NCBI GenBank assembly: GCA_014338005.1
Contig: QUBZ01000023.1
Coordinates: forward strand, 1 to 47,406
Origin: Chloroflexota bacterium
GTDB lineage: Bacteria; Chloroflexota; Anaerolineae; Aggregatilineales; Phototrophicaceae
Direction: 5' to 3'
DNA: 47,406 nucleotides
The translations under genes and the position numbers were made by a program. The notes under the pieces are model-generated. The model was not told the DNA's origin and searched no databases. It saw nothing but the letters and a program-made list of their open reading frames with translations. Of the stretch, positions 16,088 to 25,651 are shown piece by piece. The stretch's first letter is position 1. Each line of letters opens with the position of its first letter.

Positions 16088-17890
16088 TTAGTTGGCACGC
16101 TCCATGACATAAAATTCGATCAGATCGCCGGTGTGAAAATCGTTGAAGCCGTTAAGGCCGATGCCGCACTCGAACCCGGCGCGGACCTCGCGCACATCTT
16201 CGGTCAGGCGTTTAAGCGACGCCACCGTAACATTCTCGGCGATTGGTTTGCCGCCGCGTTTAACGCGCGTGCGGGCGTTGCGGCGCACCTCGCCCTCGCG
16301 GATATAACAGCCGGCAATCGTGCCGACCCTCGGAATTTTGAACGTCTGGCGGACTTCTGCCACGCCAATCACTTTTTCCTGATAAACCGGCTCCAGCAGG
16401 CCTTGCAGCGCCAGTTCAATATCCTCCAGCAGTTTATAGATGATGGTGTACTGGCGAATATCCACACCCTGCGCGTCCGCAATGCGACGAGCCGCGTTAT
16501 CCACATCCACATTAAAACCGACGATGATCGCGCCGGACGCCTTCGCCAGCATCACGTCATTTTCGCTGATGTTGCCGATTTCGGACGATAGAATACGTAT
16601 GCTGATGCCGTGTTTATTGCTCTCACCCAGGGTTTTGAGCGAATCCACAATCGGCTGCAAGCTGCCCTGCACATCCACTTTGACGATCAGGTTCAGCTCT
16701 TTGACTTCCCCGGATGTGAACTGTGCGAACATATCTTCCAGGGTAAAGGCCGGGCGGCTGGCTTCAACCCGCTGCGCCTCGGCGGTCGCGCGCCGCTCGT
16801 CAATCATGCTCCGCGCCACCTTTTCGTTTTTGATTTTTTCAAAACCCTCGCCCGGCAGCGGCGGCTCGCTCAAACCCAACACGCGCACCGGCGTGGACGG
16901 CCCGGCTTCCAGCACCGTCTGGCCCATCTCGTCAAACATCGCCTTGATACGCCCATAGGCGTGGCCGGCGATCACCACGTCGCCCCGACGCAGCGTGCCG
17001 TTGAGTACCAGCAGGGTCGCCAGCGTCCCCCGGCTGGGGTCTACTTCGGCTTCCAACACCACGCCGGAAGCGTCTGCATTCGGGTTAGCGACAATCTCAC
17101 TGTCATCCGCCGTCAATAAAATAGCTTCCAGCAGGTCTTCGATGCCTTCACCGGTCACTGCCGACACCGGCACAACCAGCGTGCTGCCGCCCCACTCATC
17201 CGGCGTAAGGCCGACCTCCGACAGGTCTTTTTTGACAACTTCTGGGTTAGCATTGCGCTTATCAATTTTGGTAATAGCGACCACAATCGGGACATTGGCC
17301 GCCCGCGCATGGTTGAGCGCCTCCCGCGTAGTGGGCATCACGCTGTCATCGGCGGCCACCACCAGCACAGCAATATCCGCCCCCTGTGCGCCGCGCGCCC
17401 GCATGGCCGTAAACGCCTCGTGGCCGGGCGTATCCAGAAACGTGATCTGGCGGCCATCCCGCATCACACGATAAGCGCCAATATGCTGCGTGATACCGCC
17501 GGCTTCGTCTTCGGCCACGTGCGCCTTTCGGATGGTATCCAACAAAGTGGTTTTGCCATGATCCACATGGCCGAGGATAGTGACAATCGGCGGGCGGCGC
17601 TGTAGATTTTCAGGTTTTTCCTGGGTATAAACCTGCCGCCAGGTCTGGGACTGCGCCGCTTTCTGCCGTTCCGCCTGGGCTGCCATCGCGCTGGCCGACT
17701 GCGCCTCGAAGCCCATTTCTTCGGCAACAATGGCGGCGGTGTCGTAATCCACCTGCTGGTTGATGGAAGCCATAATGCCGTTGGCGATGAGGTGTTTCAT
17801 CACCTCAATCGGGCTGGCTTCGATCAATTCGGCCAGTTCGCGGACGGTCAGGTAGTCCGGGATGAGGATAATCTGTTTTTCCTGTGCCAT
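16088..17890 (-). CDS. infB: Translation initiation factor IF-2
   Basis: IF-2 is the GTPase that places fMet-tRNA on the 30S subunit and promotes subunit joining. At 600 aa it is a short form: one IF2_N helical module at the N-terminus (VRELAELIEASPIEVMKHL), then the G domain from about residue 105 with GHVDHGKTTLLD, DTPGHEAF and TKID. Domains II, III and the C-terminal fMet-tRNA-binding domain follow. The long charged N-terminal region of proteobacterial IF-2 is missing, as in many Chloroflexi and Gram-positive relatives. ATG 17890 has GGAGG five bases upstream. An ATG four codons earlier overlaps that site and is rejected. The leader contains two nested inverted repeats. Confidence 0.96.
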   Translation of the reverse strand: MAQEKQIILIPDYLTVRELAELIEASPIEVMKHLIANGIMASINQQVDYDTAAIVAEEMGFEAQSASAMAAQAERQKAAQSQTWRQVYTQEKPENLQRRPPIVTILGHVDHGKTTLLDTIRKAHVAEDEAGGITQHIGAYRVMRDGRQITFLDTPGHEAFTAMRARGAQGADIAVLVVAADDSVMPTTREALNHARAANVPIVVAITKIDKRNANPEVVKKDLSEVGLTPDEWGGSTLVVPVSAVTGEGIEDLLEAILLTADDSEIVANPNADASGVVLEAEVDPSRGTLATLLVLNGTLRRGDVVIAGHAYGRIKAMFDEMGQTVLEAGPSTPVRVLGLSEPPLPGEGFEKIKNEKVARSMIDERRATAEAQRVEASRPAFTLEDMFAQFTSGEVKELNLIVKVDVQGSLQPIVDSLKTLGESNKHGISIRILSSEIGNISENDVMLAKASGAIIVGFNVDVDNAARRIADAQGVDIRQYTIIYKLLEDIELALQGLLEPVYQEKVIGVAEVRQTFKIPRVGTIAGCYIREGEVRRNARTRVKRGGKPIAENVTVASLKRLTEDVREVRAGFECGIGLNGFNDFHTGDLIEFYVMERAN

Positions 17891-17896
17891 ACAAAC

Positions 17897-17962
17897 CTCC
17901 AATTCATGGAGCGGCAGGCCAGGAAATGGTCAGGCTATCCTCTTAGTTCATGGCCTGCCGCT
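17897..17962 (-). promoter_or_regulatory. infB leader with long hairpin and paired ribosome-binding site
   Basis: In the 124-bp gap between ylxR and infB, a perfect 12-bp inverted repeat (AGCGGCAGGCCA at 17910-17921 and its complement at 17951-17962) encloses 29 bases. Just downstream on the transcript, CTCCA and TGGAG (17911-17907 and 17901-17897) can form a second stem that covers the infB Shine-Dalgarno sequence. A translational or attenuation control of infB is inferred. Confidence 0.45.
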
Positions 17963-18014
17963 GAGTATATCCGGGTCGGATTAAACGCCGTAAGTTAATC
18001 ATCGCGCGCGACCA

Positions 18015-18308
18015 TCAGGGCTGCGGCTTCGCCTGTTTGAGACGTTCACGATCTTCGGCGGTCAGACTAACGCGCAGCGCGCGGCCCAGCAGATCGCCAG
18101 ACAGCGCGCGGTCCCAGCAGCTTTCACGATCACAAAGGTACGCGCCGCGCCCTTCCAGCTTGCCGCTGGGGTCAACTTGAATACCCTGCCCGGTGCGAAC
18201 CAGCCGGATCAGGGCGCGTTTGCTGTTTTTCTCCCGGCAGACGATACATGTCCGTATCGGGAGCGGTTTCGTCCGGCGTTGGCGCTCCTGGTTCATCGGA
18301 AACCCCAT
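18015..18308 (-). CDS. ylxR: YlxR-family (DUF448) RNA-binding protein
   Basis: YlxR is a small nucleic-acid-binding protein usually encoded between nusA and infB. The 97-aa product has the typical IRTCIVCREK cysteine pair, the LIRLVRT strand, and the signature GRGAYLC followed by a further cysteine near residue 65. The ATG overlaps the nusA stop by one base (TAATG). An alternative ATG lies four codons downstream. Confidence 0.9.
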   Translation of the reverse strand: MGFPMNQERQRRTKPLPIRTCIVCREKNSKRALIRLVRTGQGIQVDPSGKLEGRGAYLCDRESCWDRALSGDLLGRALRVSLTAEDRERLKQAKPQP

Positions 18309-20194
18309 TATTCTTCAAACTCGTTGTCGTCCCACTCGCCGCGAACGCGGCTGCCTTTACGACGACGTTTGGCAACCACCTTGCCCCTTTCCTCGTCAAA
18401 AACGAGCTGGCGGCGCTGCTGGCGCTCCTTTTTCTTCTTTTTGTCCTTTTTCCCCGTTTTGGGGTCAATGACGAACTCAACGTCTTCGTCTGTCTCATAG
18501 ACTGCTTCGGCTTCAGGCCGGGGCATCTCGATCTTGCGTAGGGCGGCCACAGACAGCGGGGCGGGTGCTTCCACTTCGGCTTCCTGCTCGTCGGCAAACG
18601 CGCCAGCCACTACTTCGTCTTCCTCAATGGCCGGTGTTTCGGACGCAGGGGCCGGTTCATCCACCACCGGGGCAGTTTCCACAGGGACCGCCTCTTCCTC
18701 CGGCAAAACCACCCGATCCAGCGCCGACTGCACTTGCACCAGCGCATCGCTTGGCAAATCGGCCACCAGATGGTGGAGGTGATTTTCGTCAATCAAAAAC
18801 CGCCACATCACCTCGCCGACATTTTCAAGCGGCTGCAAAGCGGCGATAATTTCATCCGGCAGATCAAGCGCGCTGATCGGCAGTTGGAACAAACCCTGCG
18901 GCAGGGTCGCCTTCACCGCGTTGATTTCCGCCTGCCGCGCCTGGCGCGCCGCTTCCCGTTTTTCGAGCATCCGGCGCTCGATCAGATCGGCGAATTTGCC
19001 AAGCAGGTCATATTCCTCCGGTATGACGGTACGGTTGGCCGTCTTTTTCTCCATGATGCGGTAAATTTCTTCCACCATCTCAGGATACTGACGCCGCACT
19101 TCGACAAACTCCGGTTGGGTCGGTTTTGAAAGCGCCTCGTGAACGGCTTCTGTCACGCTCTTGATGTCAATCCGCCAGCCGGTCAGTTTGGCTGCCAGGC
19201 GGGCGTTCTGCCCTTCACGGCCAATCGCCAGCGAAAGCTGGTCGTCCGGCACGACTACAACCGCTGTGCGCCCGCTGACCAGATCATCTTCCAGGTAGAC
19301 GCCTCTCACCCGCGCCGGGCTAAGCGCCTTAGCGATGAATTCTTCCTGATTGGCGCTCCACTCGATGACATCAATTTTCTCGTCGTGCAGTTCCTTGACG
19401 ATATTCTGAATACGGATGCCTCGCATCCCCACACATGCGCCAACCGGGTCTATACCTTCCTGTAGGGCGGCCACCGCCACTTTGGAACGGTATCCGGCTT
19501 CACGGGCGATGTTTTTAATCTCCACCTGCCCGTTAAAAATCTCCGGCACTTCGTACTCCAGCAGCCGGCGCAGCATGTTCCGGTGACTGCGGCTGACGAC
19601 AATCTGCGGGCCGCGATTGGTGCGTTTGACCTCCGCCACGTACACGCGCACCTTATCATACGGTTTATAACGCTCACCGGGAATCTGCTGATTACGCGGC
19701 ATCACGGCCTCAGCGCGTCCCAGGCTTAACGTAATCATGCTGGCGTTTACGCTCTGGACAGTGCCGGTCACCAGATCGCCCTCGCGCTCCACGTATTCAT
19801 CAAACAGCGAGTTGCGCTCGGCCTCCCGGATTTTTTGCAAAATCACCTGCTTGGCCGTTTGAGCCGCGATGCGCCCGAACTTTTTGGTGGTGCCTTCGAC
19901 CTGCACCATCACCATATCGCCGAGATTGGATTCCGGGTCGTAATAACGCGCCTTTTCGAGCGTAACCTCGGTGTTGGGATTCTCGACGCTTTCGACCACT
20001 TCTTTTTCGACAAAAATGCGCGCTCGTCCGGTATTCGGATCAATGGTAACATCCACGCGCTGCGCGGCGCTGGCGCCCGCGTCGCGGCGGTAAGCCGAAA
20101 TCAACGCGGTTTGCAGCGCCTCCAGAACGACCTCGCGGGGCAGCGAGCGCAACTCCGTTATTTCATTGAAGGCGACCTCAAACTCGCTTCTCAT
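18308..20194 (-). CDS. nusA: Transcription termination/antitermination factor NusA
   Basis: NusA binds RNA polymerase and nascent RNA, modulating pausing, termination and antitermination. The 628-aa protein has the N-terminal RNAP-binding domain (1-130), an S1 domain around [18 protein letters not shown] near residue 140, KH1 around [12 protein letters not shown] near residue 240, and KH2 around [18 protein letters not shown] near residue 320. From about 370 a long extension follows, with an acidic Glu/Ala/Pro-rich stretch and a very basic Lys/Arg patch near the end. The tail makes it longer than minimal NusA proteins. rimP, the usual upstream partner, is not adjacent. Confidence 0.95.
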   Translation of the reverse strand: MRSEFEVAFNEITELRSLPREVVLEALQTALISAYRRDAGASAAQRVDVTIDPNTGRARIFVEKEVVESVENPNTEVTLEKARYYDPESNLGDMVMVQVEGTTKKFGRIAAQTAKQVILQKIREAERNSLFDEYVEREGDLVTGTVQSVNASMITLSLGRAEAVMPRNQQIPGERYKPYDKVRVYVAEVKRTNRGPQIVVSRSHRNMLRRLLEYEVPEIFNGQVEIKNIAREAGYRSKVAVAALQEGIDPVGACVGMRGIRIQNIVKELHDEKIDVIEWSANQEEFIAKALSPARVRGVYLEDDLVSGRTAVVVVPDDQLSLAIGREGQNARLAAKLTGWRIDIKSVTEAVHEALSKPTQPEFVEVRRQYPEMVEEIYRIMEKKTANRTVIPEEYDLLGKFADLIERRMLEKREAARQARQAEINAVKATLPQGLFQLPISALDLPDEIIAALQPLENVGEVMWRFLIDENHLHHLVADLPSDALVQVQSALDRVVLPEEEAVPVETAPVVDEPAPASETPAIEEDEVVAGAFADEQEAEVEAPAPLSVAALRKIEMPRPEAEAVYETDEDVEFVIDPKTGKKDKKKKKERQQRRQLVFDEERGKVVAKRRRKGSRVRGEWDDNEFEE

Positions 20195-20299
20195 GCGCGT
20201 TACTTAAAACTCCCCTATCAGGACAAACCGAGGTATGATTCTATCCTATAATACAACAAAATGCTTCAAGTCTTCCAACCAAGCATCCCGAAAAACAAC

Positions 20300-20324
20300 G
20301 AAAAGTGGGGTTAACCCACTTTTC
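20300..20324. other. Perfect palindrome in the nusA upstream region
   Basis: GAAAAGTGGG and its exact complement form a 10-bp stem around a 5-nt loop (GTTAA). It lies in the 294-bp gap before nusA, about 105 bp upstream of its start. The rest of the gap is AT-richer and shows only weak promoter-like hexamers. It could be a bidirectional terminator, an attenuator in the nusA leader, or an operator. Confidence 0.5.
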
Positions 20325-20440
20325 TTCGCCCAACGCGCGCAGTTTACCATAACTTATACCCGCTTGCAAGATTAACTCAACACCACAAAATCATGCCGTA
20401 ACGGAACGTTTTTCTCTTTCTGGGATGGTTTAAAAGCGAA

Positions 20441-20460
20441 GGGCGGCCTTTCAGCCGCCC
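20441..20460 (-). terminator. Terminator of the ten-gene glycosyltransferase run
   Basis: GGGCGGC and GCCGCCC form a 7-bp GC stem with a 6-nt loop, 28 bp after the stop of the Agl23-NHL gene. The minus strand then reads TTCGCTTTTAAA, a modest T-tract. Confidence 0.6.
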
Positions 20461-20488
20461 GCTGGCAAAACATCAACTGCACCGGGAA

Positions 20489-23400
20489 TTACTCATTCGT
20501 TTCGGGCGAAACTTCCGGCGTTAGCTCGATTGTGATCTCCGCCGTCATTTCGTCGGTGATTTCTGCCGTCGCTTCCGGCAGCACTTCGACAGCGCCCGGC
20601 GCGGGTGCATCTACCCGCACGAACGGCGGAAATTGTAAAATGCGCCCCGAACCGGCATCGGCCACATAAACGTTACCCTCACCATCCACCACCACGCCGC
20701 CAACGCTGGCGAACTCGGTCAGGCCGGGGTTTTCGCGGTTCAACTGGCCGAACGCGCCGACACAGCTTCCACCCCGGTCGTATACCAGCACGCGCCCGGC
20801 ATCTGGGTCGGTCACATACAGCAGGCCGCGCGCGCCGTCGAACGCCAGGTAGGGACGGTTGCCCAGGTCATCGAACCAGGCGCGAATGCGGAAATTGTTC
20901 ACCGGCGTGCCATCATTGGCGACGAACAGATTGGCCGGGCTGCCGTCCAGGTAAAAGGCCGAAATACGCCGGTTCCAGGTGTCGGCCACATACAGGATGC
21001 CGTCCGGGCTGAGCGCCAGGCCGGTTGGTTCGTCAAGCTGGCCGCTGCCGCTGCCGCCCGACCCGATGTCGTACAGGAACAAACCATCGCTCGTATAAAC
21101 TCGGATGCGTTTATTGCCGGTATCCGCTACGTACACCCGTCCCTGGGCATCCACCGCTACGGCGCGCGGCCCCCAGAAGCCGTCGGTCGGTTCAGTCTGC
21201 GCGGCCAGGCCGTATTCGCCGCGCTGCCCCCAGGCGGTGATGAACTCGCCCTCCGGCGTGAATTTCTGGATGCGGTAATTCCAGGTATCGGCCACGTACA
21301 GGCTGCCGTCCGGCCCAACAGCTATGCCGTTCGGGCGCTCGAACACGCCGCCGGTGATGCCGCCCTGCTGCCCAAACGAAAGCGCCAGGCTGCCATCCGG
21401 GTTAAAGACGGAAACCCGGTGATTAAACTCCTCGGCCACGTAGATTTTGCCGTCCGGCCCCACCGCGATCTGGCGCGGTGTACTCAACTGGCCAGGCGCA
21501 ACGCCGGCGCTGCCGAAGATACGGTTGGCTGACAGCGACTGCCAGTTCTGCGAACACAGGTTCGTCTCCTGCTGTTCCAGCGGATTCATAACCGTGCCTT
21601 CGCCCGCACCCAGCGACCACACCTGCGCGGCCACATCCTTGCGAACGAATACATACATCCGGTCAGCGACCGGCCAGGCAGTGATGCTGTAGCTCTTGCC
21701 AACTGCCTCGCCGTAGGTAGTATAATCGCGCCACCACCAGATGTTAAAAATGCCGCGCCGAATCTGGGCTGCCTGTGTGTTGCTGGGCGAAAAGTCAAAC
21801 GTGTTGATGACACGCTGCGGTGTCAATCCGAAGTAGTCCTGCATCGGCCACCACAGCCGCTGATAATCGAAGCGATAGTAACGATCTTCCAGCGCGGCTT
21901 CGGCAGCAGCCCGGTTTTCATCCCCGACGATCACCACCACCGCGTCCTCTACCACGCGCGGGCTGACGCTTTCGCCCATAAACACAGCGTTTTTGAAATT
22001 GCGGAAGTACCATGCCCCCGGCCACGAAATTCGGTAATCGTAAGCGAACTTTATATCCATGCCGTCAGTGATGCGCCGGCTCAGTTCTTCAAGCTGCTCC
22101 GTCACTCGTTTGTTGGCCGGCGCGGCGTGCGCGTAAACCAGATATTCCGTCGCCAGGTCGTAGTTGATGAACGACGCCATCCAGGCCGACCGCAGCGTAA
22201 TAAACGCCAAACCGGCGAACGTGACCACCCCCAGCATCAGGCGAAACTGCGCCCAGCCGGTGCGGGCCACCAGCCGGTAGAGGGTGTAAATCACAAACGC
22301 GGCGACTACAAACCCGGCGATCCACTGGTAAATACGCGCCAACTGCGCCTGCTCCAAACCGCCGGGCAGCGGCCCAACCAGCACCGGCGAAAGCACCTGC
22401 ACCAGCGCCACGAACAGCACCGGGAACAGCAGCGTATACAACCAACCCGCCTGTCGAAAAGCCGGGAAGCTCACACGCTCGAATATCCGCCCGAAAAACC
22501 AGGCCGACAGCAGGATCAGCGGCACGGTCAGGTGCGTGCCTAACCAGGGCATCTTCTCGCCCGCCAGCGTCAGCGCGACGTGCATAAAACTCGCCCCCCA
22601 GGAAACGAACAGCAGGAAAGGCACGCGCGTCAGCCGTTCCGCTTCCGGCAAAGGCCGTGTTTTGGGTTTACGTTTGGGTTTTTCGTATTCGCCATCATCC
22701 TCCAACAAAAGCTCTCCGAGCGTGTTGTCCGGCTGTGTTTCCAGCAGTTCGGGCGAAATCTCAACCGGCATGGCTTCTTTCCGCTCCTCAACGCGGCGGC
22801 GAACGCCCCAGAATCCCATCAGCCCGGCAATCATCGCCAGAAAACTGCCGATCAGCGGCAGAAACTCGTAAAACGGCATGATGACGACGAGGTAATAATA
22901 CTGCGGCTGGTTGCCACGCCGTACTGCCTGCTGTTCCAGCCAGTAATCCAGGCTGGTATAGATGCCCGCCAAGCCGGTCATGTTGGTGAATACGGTGGTG
23001 AAGAAAAACACATACAGCACGTGATAAATCCCGCTGGCGATCACCCACCGCCTGGCGTTCCACACCAGCCCTGCCGTGATGGTGACGGCGAACATCGGGA
23101 TAATGAACTGGATGGCGAGATAAGTTTTGCCGATGGCTTCCGGCGAGGACACCGGCACCAGGTTTTTGATGAACTCCGGCGCTACCTGACCGATAGCCTG
23201 ATAATCCGCCGCCGTGACGCCCGTAAAAGCCACCAGGAAGGGCGTTAACCAGGGCAAAACCAGCGTCCCCATCAGCCACAAAATATCCAGCTCGCGGAAG
23301 CGGTATAACGTGCGCCACCACCCCGCCCGCGCCGTGTATACCAGGAAAGCGATTAGCAGGATCGCCGCGCCATAAGTGACATATAACAGCAGCGGGCTGA

Positions 23401-24484
23401 ACCTGGAGCTGCTCACGACTGCCGCCACGCCCTCCTCGCCCGGAATAACCGGCGCGGAGGGGGAAGACGCATCGCGCGGTGTGACATGCGAGCGTTCCTC
23501 GACGAAGATAAAAAAGGCACAGACCGCCACCACCATCACCAGCAGAATAGCCAGGTCGGCCCACACCAGACGCGGTATGCGCTGCCGCCGGTAAGTCCAC
23601 AGCAAAGTTCCCAGGATGACGACCAGTGTCGCGCCAAAGATCAACCCCGTCCAGGTAAGGAGGCTGGCATATTCCAGCGTCCCGGGACCCAGCGATAATG
23701 CCGTGTCCAGCGGCGCGATGGACAGCACCACGTACATGGCAAGCGAGGCCACCCCCGCCAGCAGAACACTAATCGAAATGAAATACAGCAGGGTTTTGCC
23801 CGGCAGCCTGAAAAAGTGCTGGACGAGCCGCACCACCCAGTACAGCGTTAAAAAGCTGCCGAAGATAGCGATATAAATAAACGAGGTTTCTTTCGACCCC
23901 ATGCTGCCCAGCATGGCAGCGGCGAAGATAAACAGCCAACGCGCCTTCCGCCGCCAGCGCAGCGGCCCGTTGATGTACATAAAGGCGCAGTACACCATCA
24001 CGAGCGTGTAAAAAATCGCCGGTGTGTCGTGGCGGATATACCGGTTGTAATACAGCAGCAGCGGCGAGATGAGAAACATCACCGCTGCCAAAATCGCCCC
24101 CCACCGCCCCAGCCAGCGCCGGAACAAAACCGGAAACATCACGATCAACACACCCAGCACCGCCGGGTAAAGCCGCGCCGTGAAGTCGTTGTCCCCGAAC
24201 AGGCTGTACATCAAAGCCGTTACATGAAACAAAATCGGGCCGTGCATCAGCGGCGTATGCTGGTAAACGCCGTCCTTGTACAGATCGTGCGAAAACTTGG
24301 TATGCAGGCTCTCGTCATGGCTCATCACGCGGTCGCCCAGCATATAAAAGCGGGTGAACACGGCCAGCGCGAAAATCACCACATACACGGCGACTTCCCA
24401 GTTGAACGCTAGGGCGCGCCGTTCACCCGACGGGGGCAGCTCATCATGGCCGGTTGTAATGGAAGATCGTCTAATCGTCGTCAT
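20489..24484 (-). CDS. Agl23-like (TIGR03663) membrane glycosyltransferase-type protein fused to NHL beta-propeller
   Basis: This 1331-aa protein has two parts. Residues about 30-960 form a polytopic GT-C-like region of the TIGR03663 family. They carry the few residues described as invariant for it: Asp57-Glu58 in MSHDESLH and His81-Gly82-Pro83 in LMHGPILF, plus nearby arginines in RRWLGRWG. A charged cytoplasmic loop near 590-640 interrupts the helices. From about 990 to 1290, six NHL repeats (pattern IAVGPDGxIYVAD ... NxRI) should fold into a six-bladed propeller, followed by a Glu/Thr/Pro-rich tail. The propeller probably lies outside the membrane and binds a glycan, peptide or protein partner (inference). 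GAGGTG precedes the ATG. It starts 10 bp after the anti-sigma gene. Confidence 0.82.
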   Translation of the reverse strand: MTTIRRSSITTGHDELPPSGERRALAFNWEVAVYVVIFALAVFTRFYMLGDRVMSHDESLHTKFSHDLYKDGVYQHTPLMHGPILFHVTALMYSLFGDNDFTARLYPAVLGVLIVMFPVLFRRWLGRWGAILAAVMFLISPLLLYYNRYIRHDTPAIFYTLVMVYCAFMYINGPLRWRRKARWLFIFAAAMLGSMGSKETSFIYIAIFGSFLTLYWVVRLVQHFFRLPGKTLLYFISISVLLAGVASLAMYVVLSIAPLDTALSLGPGTLEYASLLTWTGLIFGATLVVILGTLLWTYRRQRIPRLVWADLAILLVMVVAVCAFFIFVEERSHVTPRDASSPSAPVIPGEEGVAAVVSSSRFSPLLLYVTYGAAILLIAFLVYTARAGWWRTLYRFRELDILWLMGTLVLPWLTPFLVAFTGVTAADYQAIGQVAPEFIKNLVPVSSPEAIGKTYLAIQFIIPMFAVTITAGLVWNARRWVIASGIYHVLYVFFFTTVFTNMTGLAGIYTSLDYWLEQQAVRRGNQPQYYYLVVIMPFYEFLPLIGSFLAMIAGLMGFWGVRRRVEERKEAMPVEISPELLETQPDNTLGELLLEDDGEYEKPKRKPKTRPLPEAERLTRVPFLLFVSWGASFMHVALTLAGEKMPWLGTHLTVPLILLSAWFFGRIFERVSFPAFRQAGWLYTLLFPVLFVALVQVLSPVLVGPLPGGLEQAQLARIYQWIAGFVVAAFVIYTLYRLVARTGWAQFRLMLGVVTFAGLAFITLRSAWMASFINYDLATEYLVYAHAAPANKRVTEQLEELSRRITDGMDIKFAYDYRISWPGAWYFRNFKNAVFMGESVSPRVVEDAVVVIVGDENRAAAEAALEDRYYRFDYQRLWWPMQDYFGLTPQRVINTFDFSPSNTQAAQIRRGIFNIWWWRDYTTYGEAVGKSYSITAWPVADRMYVFVRKDVAAQVWSLGAGEGTVMNPLEQQETNLCSQNWQSLSANRIFGSAGVAPGQLSTPRQIAVGPDGKIYVAEEFNHRVSVFNPDGSLALSFGQQGGITGGVFERPNGIAVGPDGSLYVADTWNYRIQKFTPEGEFITAWGQRGEYGLAAQTEPTDGFWGPRAVAVDAQGRVYVADTGNKRIRVYTSDGLFLYDIGSGGSGSGQLDEPTGLALSPDGILYVADTWNRRISAFYLDGSPANLFVANDGTPVNNFRIRAWFDDLGNRPYLAFDGARGLLYVTDPDAGRVLVYDRGGSCVGAFGQLNRENPGLTEFASVGGVVVDGEGNVYVADAGSGRILQFPPFVRVDAPAPGAVEVLPEATAEITDEMTAEITIELTPEVSPETNE

Positions 24485-24494
24485 AACACCTCAT

Positions 24495-25010
24495 CTAAGG
24501 CGCAGTGGTAATATCCGGCGCGGGCGCATGGCGCGGCCTGGCCTGCGGCGTGGGCGTATTTTCACCGCCCGCTGCCGACAGCGCGACCGCCGTTCCGCTC
24601 GGAATAGGTTCGGTGACATCCGGCCTCTGGATGGCCGACAGCGGATCGGGCTGCGTCGGCGGCGCGGCCAGCGCCAGTTCCTGCCGCCCCATCACCCAGG
24701 GGAACAACAGCGCCAGAGCCGCGACCACGACCGCCAGGCCGTAACGCGCCCGGTACAGGGTTGACTTGCGACGCGGGCGGTTTAAATCCGCCTGGACAGC
24801 GGCCCACAGACGGTCTTTTGGCATTCCGCCCTGCCCGATCAGCGGCACATTCAGCCGGAGTTCGCGCGCCAGTTCGCGCTCCTGCTGGTAAATCGAATAA
24901 CATGCCTGGCAGTCATCCAGATGATAAGCAACCAGCCGCCGCCGGTGCGGCGACAGTTCGCCATGAATGTAGGCGACAAACTGTTTCCGGCATTCTCGAC
25001 ACGTCATCAT
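24495..25010 (-). CDS. Zinc-binding anti-sigma factor (ZAS type), membrane-anchored
   Basis: This 171-aa protein starts with two cysteines (CREC), followed by the zinc-binding anti-sigma signature HLDDCQAC: His30, Cys34 and Cys37 in the H-x3-C-x2-C pattern. The helical domain of about 75 residues should hold the sigma factor. A single transmembrane segment covers about 88-106, and an extracytoplasmic Pro/Thr/Ala-rich tail follows. Release of the sigma factor would therefore respond to an envelope signal. Its ATG overlaps the sigma-factor stop by 4 bp, the usual coupling for such pairs. Confidence 0.85.
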   Translation of the reverse strand: MMTCRECRKQFVAYIHGELSPHRRRLVAYHLDDCQACYSIYQQERELARELRLNVPLIGQGGMPKDRLWAAVQADLNRPRRKSTLYRARYGLAVVVAALALLFPWVMGRQELALAAPPTQPDPLSAIQRPDVTEPIPSGTAVALSAAGGENTPTPQARPRHAPAPDITTAP

Positions 25011-25594
25011 ACGACTTCAAAGCCAATCCATTCTTCGACTATCCATTCGGCCTGTAAGAGCTTTCGCAGCCGGTCGTGCGCCAGCCGGACGCGGCTTTCC
25101 GCCGTCTTTTGCGGGCAGCCGATCACCGCCGCCATCTCGCGGTAAGTCAGCCCATGCCCGTAGCGCAAAATCACTGACTCGCGCAGCGGCGGCGACAGCG
25201 ATTTTAAGGCCGCCTCCAGCGCCGCCTGCGCGTCTTTTTTCGACAGTGCTGCTTCCGGCCCGTCGGATTTCGGCGCGGGTACGTCCGGCGCAAGCAGCAG
25301 ACTCAGCAGCGAATGTTTACGCCGGTATACGTTCCGGCAGCGGCTGAGGGCAATGGTATACAGCCAGGTCTTAAAAGATGCGCGCGCCGGGTCATAACGG
25401 TGTAGGCAGCGAAAGGCATATACAAATGCCTCCTGCATCACATCTTCGGCATCCTGCCGGTTCAGCAGCAGGCTGTAACAAAGCCGGTAAATCGCCGGGG
25501 CATACAACTCGTAAAGTTGGGCATACCCCGCCTGGTCGCCCTGCAAACAGCGGGCGATCAGCATATCGGTGGTTTCATCGGGCTGCGCCATCAT
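25007..25594 (-). CDS. ECF (extracytoplasmic function) RNA polymerase sigma factor
   Basis: This 195-aa sigma-70 family member has only regions 2 and 4. Region 2 covers about 10-90, with the polymerase-binding NRQDAEDVMQEAFVYAF segment and the -10-recognising FKTWLYTIALSRCRNVYRR helix. Region 4 covers about 130-180, with the helix-turn-helix in LTYREMAAVIGCPQKTAESRVRLA. It overlaps the anti-sigma gene by 4 bp. It lies inside a run of membrane glycosyltransferase genes, with its own candidate GGAAA-type promoter in the 57-bp gap upstream. Confidence 0.93.
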   Translation of the reverse strand: MMAQPDETTDMLIARCLQGDQAGYAQLYELYAPAIYRLCYSLLLNRQDAEDVMQEAFVYAFRCLHRYDPARASFKTWLYTIALSRCRNVYRRKHSLLSLLLAPDVPAPKSDGPEAALSKKDAQAALEAALKSLSPPLRESVILRYGHGLTYREMAAVIGCPQKTAESRVRLAHDRLRKLLQAEWIVEEWIGFEVV

Positions 25595-25624
25595 CCGGCC
25601 TCAGTTCATCGAATACACAACCGC

Positions 25625-25651
25625 GATATACACGCCTGGCCGCCGATTTCC
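25625..25651 (-). promoter_or_regulatory. Candidate ECF-type promoter before the sigma-factor gene
   Basis: GGAAAT (25651-25646), a 15-bp spacer and TATATC (25630-25625). The preceding TGA is the stop codon of the upstream gene, giving the string TGAGGAAAT shared with the site before the flippase gene. The sigma start lies about 30 bp further on. Confidence 0.55.

Noticed and set aside
20220..20290. A sigma70 promoter for nusA in the AT-rich part of its upstream gap
   Set aside because: TATTAT- and TAGAAT-like boxes exist on the minus strand, but no -35 box falls at 16-18 bp; the evidence is too weak to list.
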